From Druceiella hillmani (taxonomy: Eukaryota > Arthropoda > Insecta > Lepidoptera > Hepialidae), in NCBI GenBank assembly GCA_039881145.1, contig JAYKKI010000095.1, forward strand, positions 4,115,501 through 4,179,500: 64,000 nt of DNA. Direction: 5' to 3'. Below the pieces are notes generated by a model, which saw nothing but the letters and a program-made list of their open reading frames with translations, ran no database searches and had not been told where the DNA came from. Shown piece after piece: positions 12,824 through 26,300 of this stretch. Position numbers and translations under genes: made by a program. The first letter of the stretch is position 1, and every line of letters starts with the position of its first letter.

Positions 12824-13069
12824 AATATTGAATATATTTGGCGTTAATTTTGTAGAAATTCATTATTAACAATTAAATGAAACTACGTGATGTAGTATTT
12901 TTTCTACTTTCTTTAAGTTCTCTACCACGGCCTAGTTTTCAGGTGGGGGATTAGCAAAGATTGGTTAATAGCCCACGTGAAGATGTTGTAATACAACGAA
13001 ACCTACGTCGCGGTAAAGAACTTAAAGAAAGTAGAAATAATACTACATCACGTAGTTTCATTTAATTGT
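12824..13069. mobile_element. Foldback MITE, copy 2
   Basis: Same arms as copy 1, but the one-sided tail (TTGGCGTTAATTTTGTAGAA) is on the left, so the element is inserted in the opposite orientation. The centre is short (GTGGGGGATTAGCAAAGATT) and one arm has lost the segment with the FTCGTTGTATTAC-like CGTTGTATTAC block. Confidence 0.8.
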
Positions 13070-13941
13070 ATTAAATTATAAATTGAAGTTGGTTTGTAGA
13101 ATATTTGATCTGGCTTATATATAATTTAATTTAAAAATACATCCATTATTGTATGCGAGAATATATTAGTAAGCATGGAAAAAAGTGACCTTTAATTTTG
13201 TTAATGTTTTTCATATTTATTCGTATTATACGAATGGGTTTTTAACTGAGACTGATAAAATATTTATTGATATAATATTTATTAAGCTTAATATAATAAA
13301 GTTAATATTGAATCATTTTTCCAAATCTTTGAGAAAATATTTTTAATGGGTCTTATCGGTATATTAAAGATTAAATGAAACATATTTTAATTCAATAAAA
13401 GGAAAAAAATAGAAAACTTTTTCTTTTTAATGTTTAAAATACTTCTCATTTTCATTGTGAAAAATATCGGGGTTTTTCATATTTATTGAGATTCTAATTT
13501 CCGTGAAGATTCATATGAGATTCCACTTAAGTGATCTTATTTTGTAATTGCTGTGGAAATTATTTTAGAAATAATATTCAATTAATGAAGGTTGCATAGT
13601 TGTAAGATTTATAATACAATATGTAAGTAATTTACAAACGCTCAAATCTGAATAAAATTTTTTTTCGATATCAAGAAATACGAAAAAAAGTCTTCATAAA
13701 TACCTCTATTTTTTATCTTTAGTCCTATTTGAAATTTAAAAAGATGCTAAGAACAAAAACTTCTTGGACATTTTATTTTTGAAAGTTTTATATACGAAGC
13801 TTTATTCTAATTAGTATTAAACACATTTCCAATCGAACTTTTCTTGCAGAATTAATGAGATTAAAAAATTATTCAGACTTTTATTAGATCAAAATGTCAT
13901 TATTATAAATACATCTTATATGTAAATATATATAAATATAT

Positions 13942-13974
<33 letters not shown>

Positions 13975-14340
13975 CATATGTATTATATACATATATAATA
14001 CTTTATTGGGTTTATACCATTATGACATTAGAAATGACCTATTTCAATATCAAAATAATCGCTAATTTAATTATTAGAAAACTGATGTTTCTCTTTCATG
14101 TGATAGGAATACGTATTAATGGTGACATTATTGAATTTTATAAATGGATTTATTTTCATCAGCCTAATAGTAAGATGCTTACTTAATAAGATAATATTTT
14201 ATTGAAAAAAAAACATAGTAAACGTTTAATCAAATAATTTCTTCCCATTTATAAAAATTCTAACTGATAAATTAAGCTTTTAATATCAACGTCATTTAAT
14301 AAGACATACGAAGAAAATTTTTCAAGATTGTAAGCGTTTA
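13070..14340. other. AT-rich upstream sequence of prospero with a (TA)n run
   Basis: Very AT-rich and non-coding. TATATACATACATATATAT repeats span about 13920-14000. No conserved-looking island before 14340. Confidence 0.5.
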
Positions 14341-14628
14341 CTATGTATGTTACAACTCCGCCAAGCGCATGTCGACGCCTCCAAGCATAACTCCTGAAAG
14401 TAAAAAGTAAAGTAGCGCGCCGCGTAAGAGTACGGCGCGTGAATAGTTACGATCGGGCGTTAAGTGTGGGGGCGCGCGCGCGGCAGGTGTGCGCAGCGAC
14501 GGCTGACGGGCGCTTCTCTGTTACAGCTCGCGCGATGCACGCCGCCTAGCGTGGTGGGGACTCGGGGAGGGGGCCGCCTTCTTACCCCCTCCGCGCCGCC
14601 CGACGACCAATAGCGCGCGCGAGCGCCT
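14341..14628 (+). promoter_or_regulatory. GC-rich 5' leader / promoter-proximal region of prospero
   Basis: Base composition changes sharply to GC-rich with many CpG from about 14400 up to the start codon, in contrast to the AT-rich DNA before 14340. TTCTCTGTTACAG ending at 14526 could be an acceptor for a leader exon starting at 14527, which would match the non-coding first exons of Drosophila pros. No clear TATA box or initiator is visible, so the transcription start is not placed. Confidence 0.5.
14535..14549 (+). other. Four-codon upstream ORF before the prospero start
   Basis: ATG CAC GCC GCC TAG lies 80 bases before the main ATG, in the GC-rich leader. If the leader is transcribed this could dampen translation. 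The upstream ATG context (GCGCGATGC) lacks a purine at -3 (C), so leaky scanning is likely. Confidence 0.4.
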
Positions 14629-17350
14629 ATGATGTCATCGGAGGAGGAGACCGACTGTTTCGCTCTGTACGGAGATAAACTACTGAAGAAAGCGAAGCGG
14701 GCCAGACAGCGCGTCGACGCCGGCGAGCCCAGAAACAGTTACTCGTCGATCCCGAACTTCACTTCGCGACCCGGCTTCATGAGCGGAGGAATATACGGGG
14801 CGATCTTCAACCAGGGCCGGCAACACTTCGGGTTGTTCGGGCCGGGCTACGCGCCCGGCAAGATGCTCAACGAGCTATTGGGGCGGCCGCCCAAGGCGGA
14901 GGAGGGCGGCGGCGAGGACGCGGCCGCGGGCGGTGAGCTCGCGCACCACGTGCTGCGCGACATTCTCCACGGCCGCAAGAAAGAGCTGCTGCAGCTGGAG
15001 CGAGAGCTGCGCGCCGCCGCCTCGCCCGACAACAACAATTCGCTCGCCAATAACAACAACGACGAGCCTAAGGATAAAACGGACGGCGACAGCGGCGACG
15101 AGGCGAGCGCCGCCGCCGCCGCCATGCGCGACTGCCTGCGCGAGGCCGGCCTCGCCGGTAAGCGCGAGCTGCTGGACGACGCCGCTCTGGGAGCGGACGG
15201 CACCGGCGACTCACGCTCGTTGCCCTCGCCTCCTTCCGTCGAAGCGCTCGTCACACCCAAGGTGGAGCTCGACGCGGATACGCCAGCCGGCAAGGAATCG
15301 CCGCGTTCGCCGACGCCCGTTAAAGGTGATTCCGTGCCGCTCGACGCGAAGCGGGCTCGAGTTGAGAATATAGTGTCGACGATGCGCTCGAGTCCGGCGC
15401 CGCCGTCGCAGCCGCAAGTGAACGGATGCAAGAAGCGTAAGCTCTACCACCCTCAGCAACATGAGAGTGCGGCCGAGCGGTACGCGGCGGGTGCGCTCGC
15501 TCTCGGTTTGCAGGGCCTACTCGTCGACGACGAGGATGACGAGGGGGATCGCCCTCCGATCCAACAAAAACTTGTCGAGAAGAACGCCCTGAAAACTCAG
15601 CTACGCAGCATGCAAGAGCAATTGGCTGAGATGCAACAAAAATATGTTCAGTTGTGCAATAGGATGGAACAGGAATCGGAGACGCACGATGATGCGACTA
15701 GCGACGATGCCACAGATCGTGAGCCCAGCGAGCCGACCGAGAAGCCGACACCGCCGTCGTCGCCTGTAAAGGAAGTTCCGCCGCCACCGGCGCCACCGGC
15801 GAGCACACCCAGTGTACTTTCACAAGTGATGAGCAAGATGATGTCAGCGAAGGTACATGGACACATCACACATGGACATACGCTTCCACCCGGATTCAAT
15901 GGCGCGCTACCACTGGTGCCACATCTCGCCGTTGGCGGACACGATCACCACCCGGCGCATCATGGGGCACACCCCCATCATGCAGCCGCTGTCTATCTCG
16001 GTGTTAGCCAGAAGATATTTATGGAGCAGGAGGCTCGCATGGCTAAGGAAGCCGCCCAAGCTGCAGAGCATCGTCAACACCAGCACGCAATGCAACAACA
16101 TGCCATACAACAGCATCAGTCTCAGCAGCACTCACCGAGCCGTCAATCGCCGAGCGGTCCGAAACCAGCGCCTATGTCAGCCGAGCTAGCCGACCGTCTT
16201 AATGCTCTCCGCGCAAGTGCTAACTCTGTGGGGCCTGTCACCGGTGCCGATCTTGAGGGCCTCGCCGAGGTACTCAAAAGCGAGATCACGGCGTCGCTCA
16301 CTGGTCTCGTCGACTCGATCGTCGGTCGCTTTGTACACCAGCGGAGGTTCGTAGGTAAACAATCGGAAGCGGCGGCGGCAGCAGCGGAGCAGTTGAACAA
16401 AGATTTGATGCTCGCATCTCAACTGCTCGAGAGAAGGTCTCCACCCCGTGTCAAGTCAGCTGAGCGCCCACCGGGTCCGCATTCGGGCAACGCTCCACAT
16501 GTACACCAGAACGCGCCTATCACAAGTGCCAGTATGATTCCAAATAGTATGAATAGTGTCAATTATGTAAATCATCACGGTGTGACCTCCGGTTCCGGAA
16601 TACATGCGAATGGGCCAAGGGTGAACGGCGCTACCTACCCGCAAATGAGCGTCGCAATGCACGCGTCCGCCGAGGCGCCGTCCGGGTTACTCTCACAGAA
16701 TCCTCACGGACGAGCACCGCCTGCGGCTATGTTCCAAACGCCTAAGCCACCGCAGGGTCTCGGTTCGGCCGCCGCCGCTCTCTACGGTACAATGAACGGC
16801 ATGAGTCCATTTTGTTCAGCGCCCGATAGGGAGCCCAACCCGGAACAGAACGAGGCGCTGAGTCTCGTAGTGACACCTAAAAAAAAGCGACACAAGGTGA
16901 CGGATACACGCATAACGCCACGCACCGTTAGCCGTATCCTTGCACAGGACGGGCTCGGTCCCTCGCCTGCGCCAGATTCGAAGCCATTTGCGGACTCTCC
17001 GTCGCCGCGGCCCTACCACGCGCCACCCTCGCTGGCGTTGCCGACGTCGGTTGCAATTCCGAATCCGTCGTTACACGAATCGCAGGTTTTCTCGCCGTAC
17101 AGCCCGTTCTTCGGTGCGCACGCGCATGCACCTGCGCGAGCCGCGCACAGCCCGTTAGAGCGCGACTCGCCGCCGTTGCCGCACGCACCGGCGCTACTCC
17201 ACCCGGCGCTGCTGGCTGCAGCGCACCATGCCTCACCCGACTACGGCCTGCGCCAGCACCTTGACCAGCCCGACCCGCACTCCGACTGCAACTCCACCGA
17301 CATCGCCTACGACGGCATTCAGCCTACTATATCCTTTTCAATACCTCAAG
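14629..17350 (+). CDS. pros: prospero coding exon 1 (residues 1-907)
   Basis: This 2.7-kb GC-rich exon holds 85% of the protein. The start is a tandem ATG (14629 and 14632); MMSSEEE matches the family start. Visible segments: conserved N-terminal block to about residue 85; Ala/Gly/Glu-rich linker; likely NLS KKRKL at 268-272; acidic stretch at 300-307; a predicted coiled coil ([18 protein letters not shown] onward) at about 315-350; Pro-rich stretch near 385; His-rich 438-451; Gln/His-rich 480-505; conserved helix with [13 protein letters not shown] at about 556-568; basic KKKRHKV at 751-757 followed by the conserved TPRTVSRIL. Codon use is strongly GC-biased against AT-rich flanks. If intron 1 is retained the frame reads to a stop at 17443-17445 and yields 938 residues lacking the homeodomain. 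In Drosophila, central regions of the protein bind the adaptor Miranda; I cannot place that site here. Confidence 0.97.
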
Positions 17351-20300
17351 GTACTTGCACGAATACATTAACTTTATACAAACCTTTAATTAATATATGT
17401 GTGATGTTATACCAGCTACATTCCAAAAAAACAAAATTCAATTAACACTGATAAAATTGCCAATATCTTTTAATTAATAGTTTGAAAACCAAAGTTCTCA
17501 GATTTTGACTGATTTGGAAAATATTGAAAATCACTTATCTAATAAATAACGAACAGTAACATTCAAAATTATATCAAAAAGAATGAAACATACGACATCA
17601 TTCCCTTTCGTAAACTCGTATTTATTATTTCATTTCCCGGATTATTTACATTATTATTAAAATATTTAAAATGATTAGATTTAATTCATAAAGAATGAAA
17701 CTAATCCATCGTTCAACCGACTTGTAAATATATAATAATATTCCTTACAGCTTACTCATGATAACGTATTTCTAGGATTGTTTACTTGATTCTTAAAATA
17801 ATGAAAATCTTTATATTAGACACATAACAAGGAGTAAAATTCAAAATTAAAACAAAAATAGAAAATATGATTTGAAAATATATAATAACATTCCTTTCCG
17901 GTTACTCGCAATATCTTATTTTATGGATTATTTACTTGAGTCATAAAATATTGAAAATCGTTAGTCTTAATACATGATGTACAGCGAAATTCAAAATTAA
18001 AACAATGAAACAAATCCATAAACCGACCGACTTGAAAACATACAATAACATTCCTTTCCGCTTACTCGTAATATCTTATTTCTCGGATTGTTTAACCTCA
18101 CAATTTGTAAGGTCTCACCTTATCGTATTATTTCCACGGTATATGCGAGTATCTTGCATTCGTCCACCGATGACACCACTTCGGAAGCCAAACAAAAACT
18201 CTACAGACGAGTTTATTAGCGCTACGCCAAGTCAATTTATATCAGACTCGTAGATTTGTAGATATACTTTTCTTTATGAAGCTAATTCTTAAGGTTTGTA
18301 CATATGGAACTTTTATTAAAATTATTACAGTTAATAACACATTTTGCGAACGTGAGATTAATATCGATACTTCATATGATTGCAATAAATTTGTATCAAA
18401 CTGTATATATTTTATCGTGGAGCATTTAATCCTTAACTCCAGTGCACTCGTCCACCTTGACTCCGATGCATTTACGCAAGGCGAAGCTGATGTTCTTCTG
18501 GGTGAGATATCCCAGTTCCGCCGTGCTCAAGATGTACTTCCCCGACATCAAATTCAACAAGAATAACACAGCACAACTCGTCAAGTGGTTCTCTAACTTC
18601 CGGTAAGTGCTTCTATATATGGAAATATTTGAAAATTATTGATTACCTTAAAATCTGTTATGAATGAGTTTCATACAAAAAATAATAAATATATCGTGTT
18701 TATAAATTTAATGATGGGTTAAGTTAGACTTAAATGTCACATGAAGGATAACTTTGACGAAATACATATAAAATTAAACGACGAAAGAAAAAAAATATCC
18801 ATCATTAAATATAACTTTCACCTCATTTCTAACTTTTACATTAATATTACTCTAATAGTGTCGTAAACGAATGATTCAGTAAAGTAATAACGATCTTATC
18901 TTTACTTGTGGTAGAAAGATTAAACTAGCTATAGTTATAACGGCTTTTGATAAACACTTTCTTTCTAATTTAAAAACCAACAAATACTTACGGTACAGTA
19001 AGAAAGGTAGATGAATCTTTAAAAAAGCACTGACATATCTCAGCCAGTGGATCAGCCACGCGTGACAGCGACGTATCGATCGTCAAAGCCGTAAGCCTCA
19101 CATTTCCTCATATCGCTATCAGCTCTTATAATGTTTAATTTGTCCATGTTATACTCTTTCATATCAGACAAGTATTATCAGAAAGTTATAATCTTGGCCC
19201 AGACTATTTATTGGAGCTTCGTTTAATGCATCGGTTGCTAATCCACACTCCTCGAGAGCTCTGCAAACAATGGCATATGCCGTACTTAGAAAAGTACGGT
19301 TAAGCCTTCTATCAGCGAAGGAAATATTGGAAAAACATCCTTAGCTGACACGTGTCATGATAGGGACACTATCAGGACCCACCTGATAATTGAGCCGAGG
19401 ACGATAGTGAAAAATATTTATTGCCCGCCTTCAATTGTTTATCTGAATGCCTATCATATCTTGGCGGAACCCTTTCTCTGTTTTATTAAATGCGATTATG
19501 GCGCGTTATCAAAGTCCCACGTCGCCTGCCAAAGTATGTTGATTTTCATCATTTGAAACAAATATTTTTCAAATACATTTTATATTGTTTCATTTAATAT
19601 CTTATACCATTACAAAATATCTTATTCACTTCACGAAATTCTTTACGTAGTTACAAAAATATAAATTCAAATGTGAACATAATAAACGATATCGCATCGT
19701 AGCATAAAGCAAGCTAGCATTCATTGTCATACTAATGGCGCGTGAAAGGAAACTGGCGGGGATTTCGAAAGGTTGCATGACGGAAAATGACCATTTCCTG
19801 TCCACGATAATGATCTTAAACATCGGTTAAAAGACTACCTTGGTATACGGGGAAATTTTAATGTCCGGATGTAATACCGGATATCCTTAAGTAGGACTTT
19901 GAAAAGTTTACCGTAGCAATTTATCAATTCGATTGTAGAAAATTATTTGTAAATCGTTTGGAGAGTATCTTTGATAAGGACATGGATTAAAAGTCACGAC
20001 GACGTTTAATTATAAATATTTTCCTCTTAGATATATTTTTCTCTTCTCTATGTTTTTCATCTTTCATTATTTTGTGAAACTAAATTTAAATATTGACACT
20101 TATTTTGTAAAGTTATTCTACTGAAGTTAAAAATTATCTTGATGATAATATTTATTCATAAATGTTGAAAAAAATTTCACATTTGGTTGTTCACATTCAT
20201 ATAAACTTCTTTGTCGCATCTGACGTGTGGTTTCAAACTTTTGATTTTTCAGAATTGCTACATTTACATATATTGTAGAATTTTATCATTAATATTCAAC

Positions 20301-23300
20301 ATTACATACGATAAACACATTCACACTGTGTTACCGAGATGAAAAGATTATTCAAAATAAAATAACGGCATATCGTGACAATTTGTGAACTTAAGCTTCC
20401 GAAATATTACTAAAGAAAATTAGCATTTGGACCGCTAAATTCACTGGATATTATTATAATTTTAATATCTGTATATAAATAGGTCTGCCATCAAAAACTT
20501 CTTGCGATATTACAAAGTATGTACATCAGAAAAGTCTGAATACAGTGAAATTAAAAATATTATGCTCTTGTCCCCGCTTAAGAAGAGGTATTCATTTCGC
20601 TCTAAGCACACTTGTTGACATCTTCCTCATATATGTTCATGTCATGTTTCCTTTTTTATTGACCAGATTTTCTTCGCAGAAACATTATCGTACAGCCTAC
20701 CCGGTTAAAAATACGTTTTCTCCAATCACTTCAGAAACTACTGATCTCATTATGAAATGTTAAATAATATTTTAGTGGTAAATAATTGTGAAGAATTTAA
20801 TTGTATAACAAAAAAGACCTCATTATTTTCGTCCTAGTATCCGCGATTTACGAGCTGTTTGGCTTCACTCAGAAATTATACCGCGCTTACTCAGAAATTA
20901 TTTTTAAATATAGTTAAAAAATAACTAGACCAAAGAGCATATCACGAGACCATGTTTTAGACAGTTTCGCTGGATAATTTATCATATTATCGGTTTAGTG
21001 GGGGTTGAAAACCTACGTAGATTTCCCAATATGAATTTATTGCCTACTATAGATATAGTATATATTATATATATACTATATCTATATTATAACTATTTTC
21101 ACAAATATAAAGACAAGCAAATTATACATTTATAATTGAACATTTAATTAGAAGTCATTGATTTATAGATTTTTCCTTTACTTGTGCTCTGAGATATCCC
21201 ATTATGCCGACTTTCAAGATTGTGTGTCGACCAGAAATACTTTATAGGTTTTGATGATCAGCGAGCAAGGTTATTGAATTAATGAAAAAATATAGCTTTA
21301 AAGACCATATATTTATGTTGCTTGAACGAACTTGATTTCTCAAGCCGTTTCTGAGAAAAAGGGTTTTGACAGATAAATAGACGGAAGGACAGATAACCAA
21401 GGGGTCATATAAGAGTTGGTTTTTTTTGAGTAAATAAACCCTAAAAAGACACTTATTTGTAAAATATACTTAATATTACCAAGTATCATAACTACCTTTT
21501 GAATTTGTTACAATAATTATGTAGTTGATAATAATGTAAACCGTATTATTTATCTAAAATTAGGGTAGGTAAATTAGGCCACAGTTTTTCATCTCATTTA
21601 ATTCGTTTTTCTCCATTTGCTAAGGTGTATATTTATTAATTAACAAGCCGGCTTCTACTCTTATGCACACTCTCAAAGTAAGAACTGATGTTACGAAGTC
21701 ACGATAATACACTGTATTGTTTCGTAACGTTAAGACTTTTTGACTTTCAAACCGGAATCAAAAACAATTTTCTGATTCCATTTTGAAAATCGATATTATT
21801 TTTAAAGCCAAACCCGACACTGAGACTAACATCGTAAAATGATGCAAAGTCGGAATCTAAGTCGCATTGTTTTGGATTTTCCACGGCGAACACAGGAGCC
21901 GAGCGGCGGGCGGATAAACAGACGAAGTGACGCATACAAACACAAATATGAAAAAAGGCAACCTTAACTGTGGCTACTTGTAAGTGAGCTCTTTGAAAGT
22001 GTCGCGGCTCAGTTTCCAGTTGCTAATTACCGGTCCGCCTCAGTATACTCCTTTGCTCTTCTGTGGCGGGTGTTGGCATCTCACTTGCTCCATGGCTAAC
22101 AGCCGTATAGTTCCTCGCAATGGAGAGAGATGGATAGAAAGACTTTGAAGTCTAAATGCGTTATTTCACTTTTTTCCTTCGACTAATTAAATATTACACA
22201 GTAAGACAAAGTCGAAGTGGTTAGCGCGAGTTAGTCGTCTGATCGTTGTTGTTTTCTTTACAACGTAGACAAGAGGTTGTTGAGTTGAGATTGAAGTTGT
22301 GCGATGTTGCTCCGTTGGTTGCGTAGCTGTTTTTTTAATAAAATATTTTACTCTTTATGTGCGATTGCGTACATAGAGAAATTATTATTTTAGATGAATT
22401 AATACAAATTTTCAATGTAGCTACTTACATAAATGAGGTACTTATGTATTAAAGTCAATATTAAATTTAAACTCGGTACAGATAATAATTTCTAAAGTAT
22501 CTTATTTCGGAACAAAATAAAAGATTAAAGTCATTTAACTGAGAAAAGCTCACCTTTTCACTACATTTTCCACTATTATTTGCAATATTTTTGCCCCTTG
22601 CATTATTTTTTATTATGTGTTTATAATATACATAAATGAACAGCATAATAAATAAACAATAGTTTTTTACATTTATTAAAAAATTATCATTATAAAAATA
22701 TTTTTATTATTAATAAAATTAGGTGTGTATTTACTCCACGAACTATGAATAGATTTTACTATTTGAAGTTTTAGAAAAAGCTAAAAAGTTATCGAAACTC
22801 TCAGACCTTCAAATTAGCCATAAAGACTTATTTCTTTTACCTCCAAAAAAAATGAACTCCAAATGTTTTCAAGATCAAAAAAATAATTCGCTCATTTTTG
22901 GATATTTACTGCTAGAGTGTGGTTTAAAAAAAACCATAGTTTGGTTTTATCAAAGTTTTCTTCACAAACAGTAATGGTCATAAAGACTATCTGTTTTCAT
23001 ATCAAAATGTGTTTCATAGTATTCAGAACGTAGCTTTTATTTAATAGTTATTTATCAAACATTAAAAATATCTTCTTACCACTTTGCAGAAAATATCACA
23101 AGCACGTTTAAATATACATATGCACATATGCACACATATCCTTTTCTTCTAAAGTCAATTGCACGGCCGCACAGTGGCGCGTAAGAGCCGCTAATTAGAC
23201 GTAAAGTTCCCGTAATTAAGTTATTTTACCAAAGTGGTCGTAGGTAGTGGTCGGTTAAAGACCAAGCCTCAGCCGCCGCTTTGGAAAGTGTTAATAAACC

Positions 23301-26300
23301 TTATAAACTACCGAGCTAGGTGCAACGAACTAGGTGTCAGGAATTACATATGCAATTAAAATATCGTCCTGAAGGGTAGCCACGCTTGCAACCATTCACA
23401 CACGGCTATGGGTGTGGGGCATTGTCAATAGTACATCGGGTAATTTGTGCGCTTAGGGGAACCTGCCGTGTCGGTAGCTAATTATGCAGTCTGATTTCAA
23501 TCAAAGGACATTAAGACTTTTTCGCACATTCCTGACAGTTTTCCCTTTTAACTATTTTAAATTCGTCGCTTTAAAATTCGTAGAATTTAAAAGTTAGTTT
23601 TTTATAGTTATTCTAAGTTTTAACTCCGTTTATATATGTTCAATTTAACCCAAAACGTAAAATTCAGTTTAAACCAAAAACAATCGTTAAAGCTTTGTCA
23701 TCTGAATTGATACCATTTTTGTTTGTGAAAAAAATACTACTTGTATTAATTACTAAAGCTAGAAAGTCTTGATTTACTCGGTACCAGGATATTCATATAA
23801 TTTAATTCTAAGATTGTTATAATTAGTCTTATTAACACATAGATTCATTTAATTACATTCTTTACATTAATTAATAGCAACAAGAAAATTGTATTTACTC
23901 GCAGAAGGAAGACATCATTTCCACAAAGTGAGGTGTGTCACGGTCAAATACTTAGGCGGGCGCCGCCCAAAGGGTTCGGCCATACATCTTCGTGCACCGC
24001 GCCCTCCGCGGCGATGACTTGCTCGCGAATATATTAACCTCATTACGGGCCCGAAAATTAAAAAAAAATTGGGTCTCACCTACACTTAATGCGGCCCGTC
24101 GCGTGACGCCTTACCTATTCGCTTCGTAATATTTTTTATTACTGTTCCTTGAGTTATATTATGACATGTCAGCACGACGCAGGCGACAGTTAACCTATAG
24201 TAGGCGTGTCGGAGCCTAGCGATTGCTTGTGCTAGTAATTAATTATTAAGGTTGGAAATGCTAGGTGTGTGCCGCACTTGCCTCGCTCCACGTTTCGTCA
24301 TATGACTACTAATCTATTTACCTACTTGGGGATGTAATTAAGGAGGCGCTTTTGTTTACACGCGTACTTTTACGCCTAAATACTTATGATGTCTACTTGA
24401 TAGATTGTAATTGTTTATTTACCTGTAAAATGAGGTAAATTATTTGTCAAGTGTCCGTAGAAATTTCTGAATGATGAAATATCGAACATTAGCGCCATTT
24501 TACTCATTACACTGTGCGTATTTTTTTCATTTTATTTGAATTAATAAAAGTATGTACTATAATTACCATTGACCAAGTGAAAAAATCTGTCGATAATATT
24601 TATAAAAGTTCATTACCCTTAAAATTTGAAATAATAACAAAGTTAAACATAAGACTTAAATATAAGCCTTATTCTTAAGTCCTGAACTTTTGAGCTTTTT
24701 TACTCAGTACAATGTGTGGCATATTTGCCATTTGCTTTGGGTTAATTAAATTTTATGGTATATTTATCATCTATCGGACTTTCACCCAACCCGCATCTGT
24801 CGGTTATATTTATAAAAAGTTCATTAGTTATAAAATTCGAATAAAGAAAAAAATTAGACATGACAAATTTAAATATAAGTAAATGAAACTACGTAATGTA
24901 GTATTATTTCTACTTTTTTTACGTTCTTTACCAAGATCTAGGTTTCGTTGTATTAGAATATATTCAGGTGGGCAATTAGCAAAAATGCCCACCTGAAGAT
25001 GTTGTAATACAACGAAACATAGTAAAGAACTTAAAGAAAGTAAAGTAATACTACATCACTTAGTTTCATTTAATTGTGAATAATTAATTTCTACAAAATT
25101 AACGCCAAATATATTTAATATTAAATATAAATCTTATTCTTAAGTCCTGGACTTGTTCGCAAGTTCAAAATCAAATTTCTAGCCTCACTGGAAGTCCTTC
25201 ATAAGTTTTGATTACAAATTTAGGGTTTTACTCCTTTTCTATCTGCGATTTAAAATTCGTCATAAAAATGGACTATAGAATGCAATTTAGTAGACAAAAC
25301 ACTTAAGAAACCCTTCGTGTTCTTCGATGTATGGAATTAAATCGACAAAAATCCATACAAGTCTTCAGTACTCTTTTTAGGTGTTGTCATTTTTGTTAAG
25401 TCCTACTTTTATTTTTTTAAAAAGGGTTTGCTTTTTTTCTTTTGTTGAGCCCTTATTTATGAAATAGTTATATATCTGACTACTTAAATATTCGATGTTT
25501 GTTTGGACATATTAAAAAAGCAATTTGTAAGAATTGTTTGACTCTCAGCATAACACATGATCTCTATATGGCCATTTTACTTAAACAAATTGATTTATAT
25601 ATTTGAAAGTTTTTATTACCAAGATTATAAAACAGCCTAGTATACGAGTCGATTTAATTTTTTATATTTTACAATTCGAAATGTCGTTGTAATAAAATTT
25701 CATCTTAAAATCAATAATATGTATTAAAACTAATTGATAAAGAATTAATTATTTTTTGCGAAAGGTAAGGTCAACAATTATTATCTATAAGATTTTAATG
25801 ATAAAATATTTCGGTTAAAAATTAGTTTAAATTTAATCATAACTATGTTAATAAAATTCATCAACACGCCTAATGACGTGACGATGAATTTGGACCATTA
25901 TAAAATTGGATTCGTTTCGCGACTGCACGACAACGTCATGATATCAGATTAACCATTTATTATACGCGAATCACACTATGCACCGACTAGATCCATATAG
26001 AGGTCGTACGCGTACGGCGAGGAATATGATATATGTATAGACACGTACGGAGGTACACATTTGATATGGCGAGTAGAGAAAAAGTCGCTGGCAATTAGCC
26101 TAATGAAAAAAAGTGATTAGTCAGACGAAAGAAGGAAGCCTTCTCGGTAATAAAGTGACTGCTCACAATGCGTAGGCGTACGATGGGCCGAGATAGCGCC
26201 GAAGGTAATGTGCGTATGTTGAAGTATAATTTTGTAATGAATTTTTTTGTATAATTATTGTTGTTTAAGGCGGGGTAGGGTTGGTAGGGCGCGGCCCGTG

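Larger units (their letters stand above)
17329..18447 (+). other. Putative U12-type AT-AC intron enclosing a U2 intron (prospero twintron)
   Basis: Donor: 17329-17337 reads ATATCCTTT, a perfect match to the U12 AT-AC donor consensus, placed exactly after a complete ACT codon. Branch site: 18430-18437 reads TCCTTAAC, matching the U12 branch consensus. Acceptor: AC at 18446-18447, about 11 bases after the branch adenosine, within the usual U12 spacing. Removal joins ACT to TCG in phase 0 and gives ...GIQPT-SSTLTP. A U2 intron (17351-18442) lies wholly inside. The arrangement agrees with the Drosophila prospero twintron, where two spliceosomes compete. Splicing use is inferred, not shown. Confidence 0.9.

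Noticed and set aside
14847..17236. Several long frames on the minus strand and alternate + frames over prospero exon 1
   Set aside because: They are shadows of the GC-rich prospero reading frame; the true frame has family motifs and joins to the homeodomain exons.
17329..17445. Annotating prospero as ending at the stop at 17443-17445
   Set aside because: That stop lies in intron 1 after a valid donor; downstream exons restore the conserved domain in frame. A retained-intron form remains possible.
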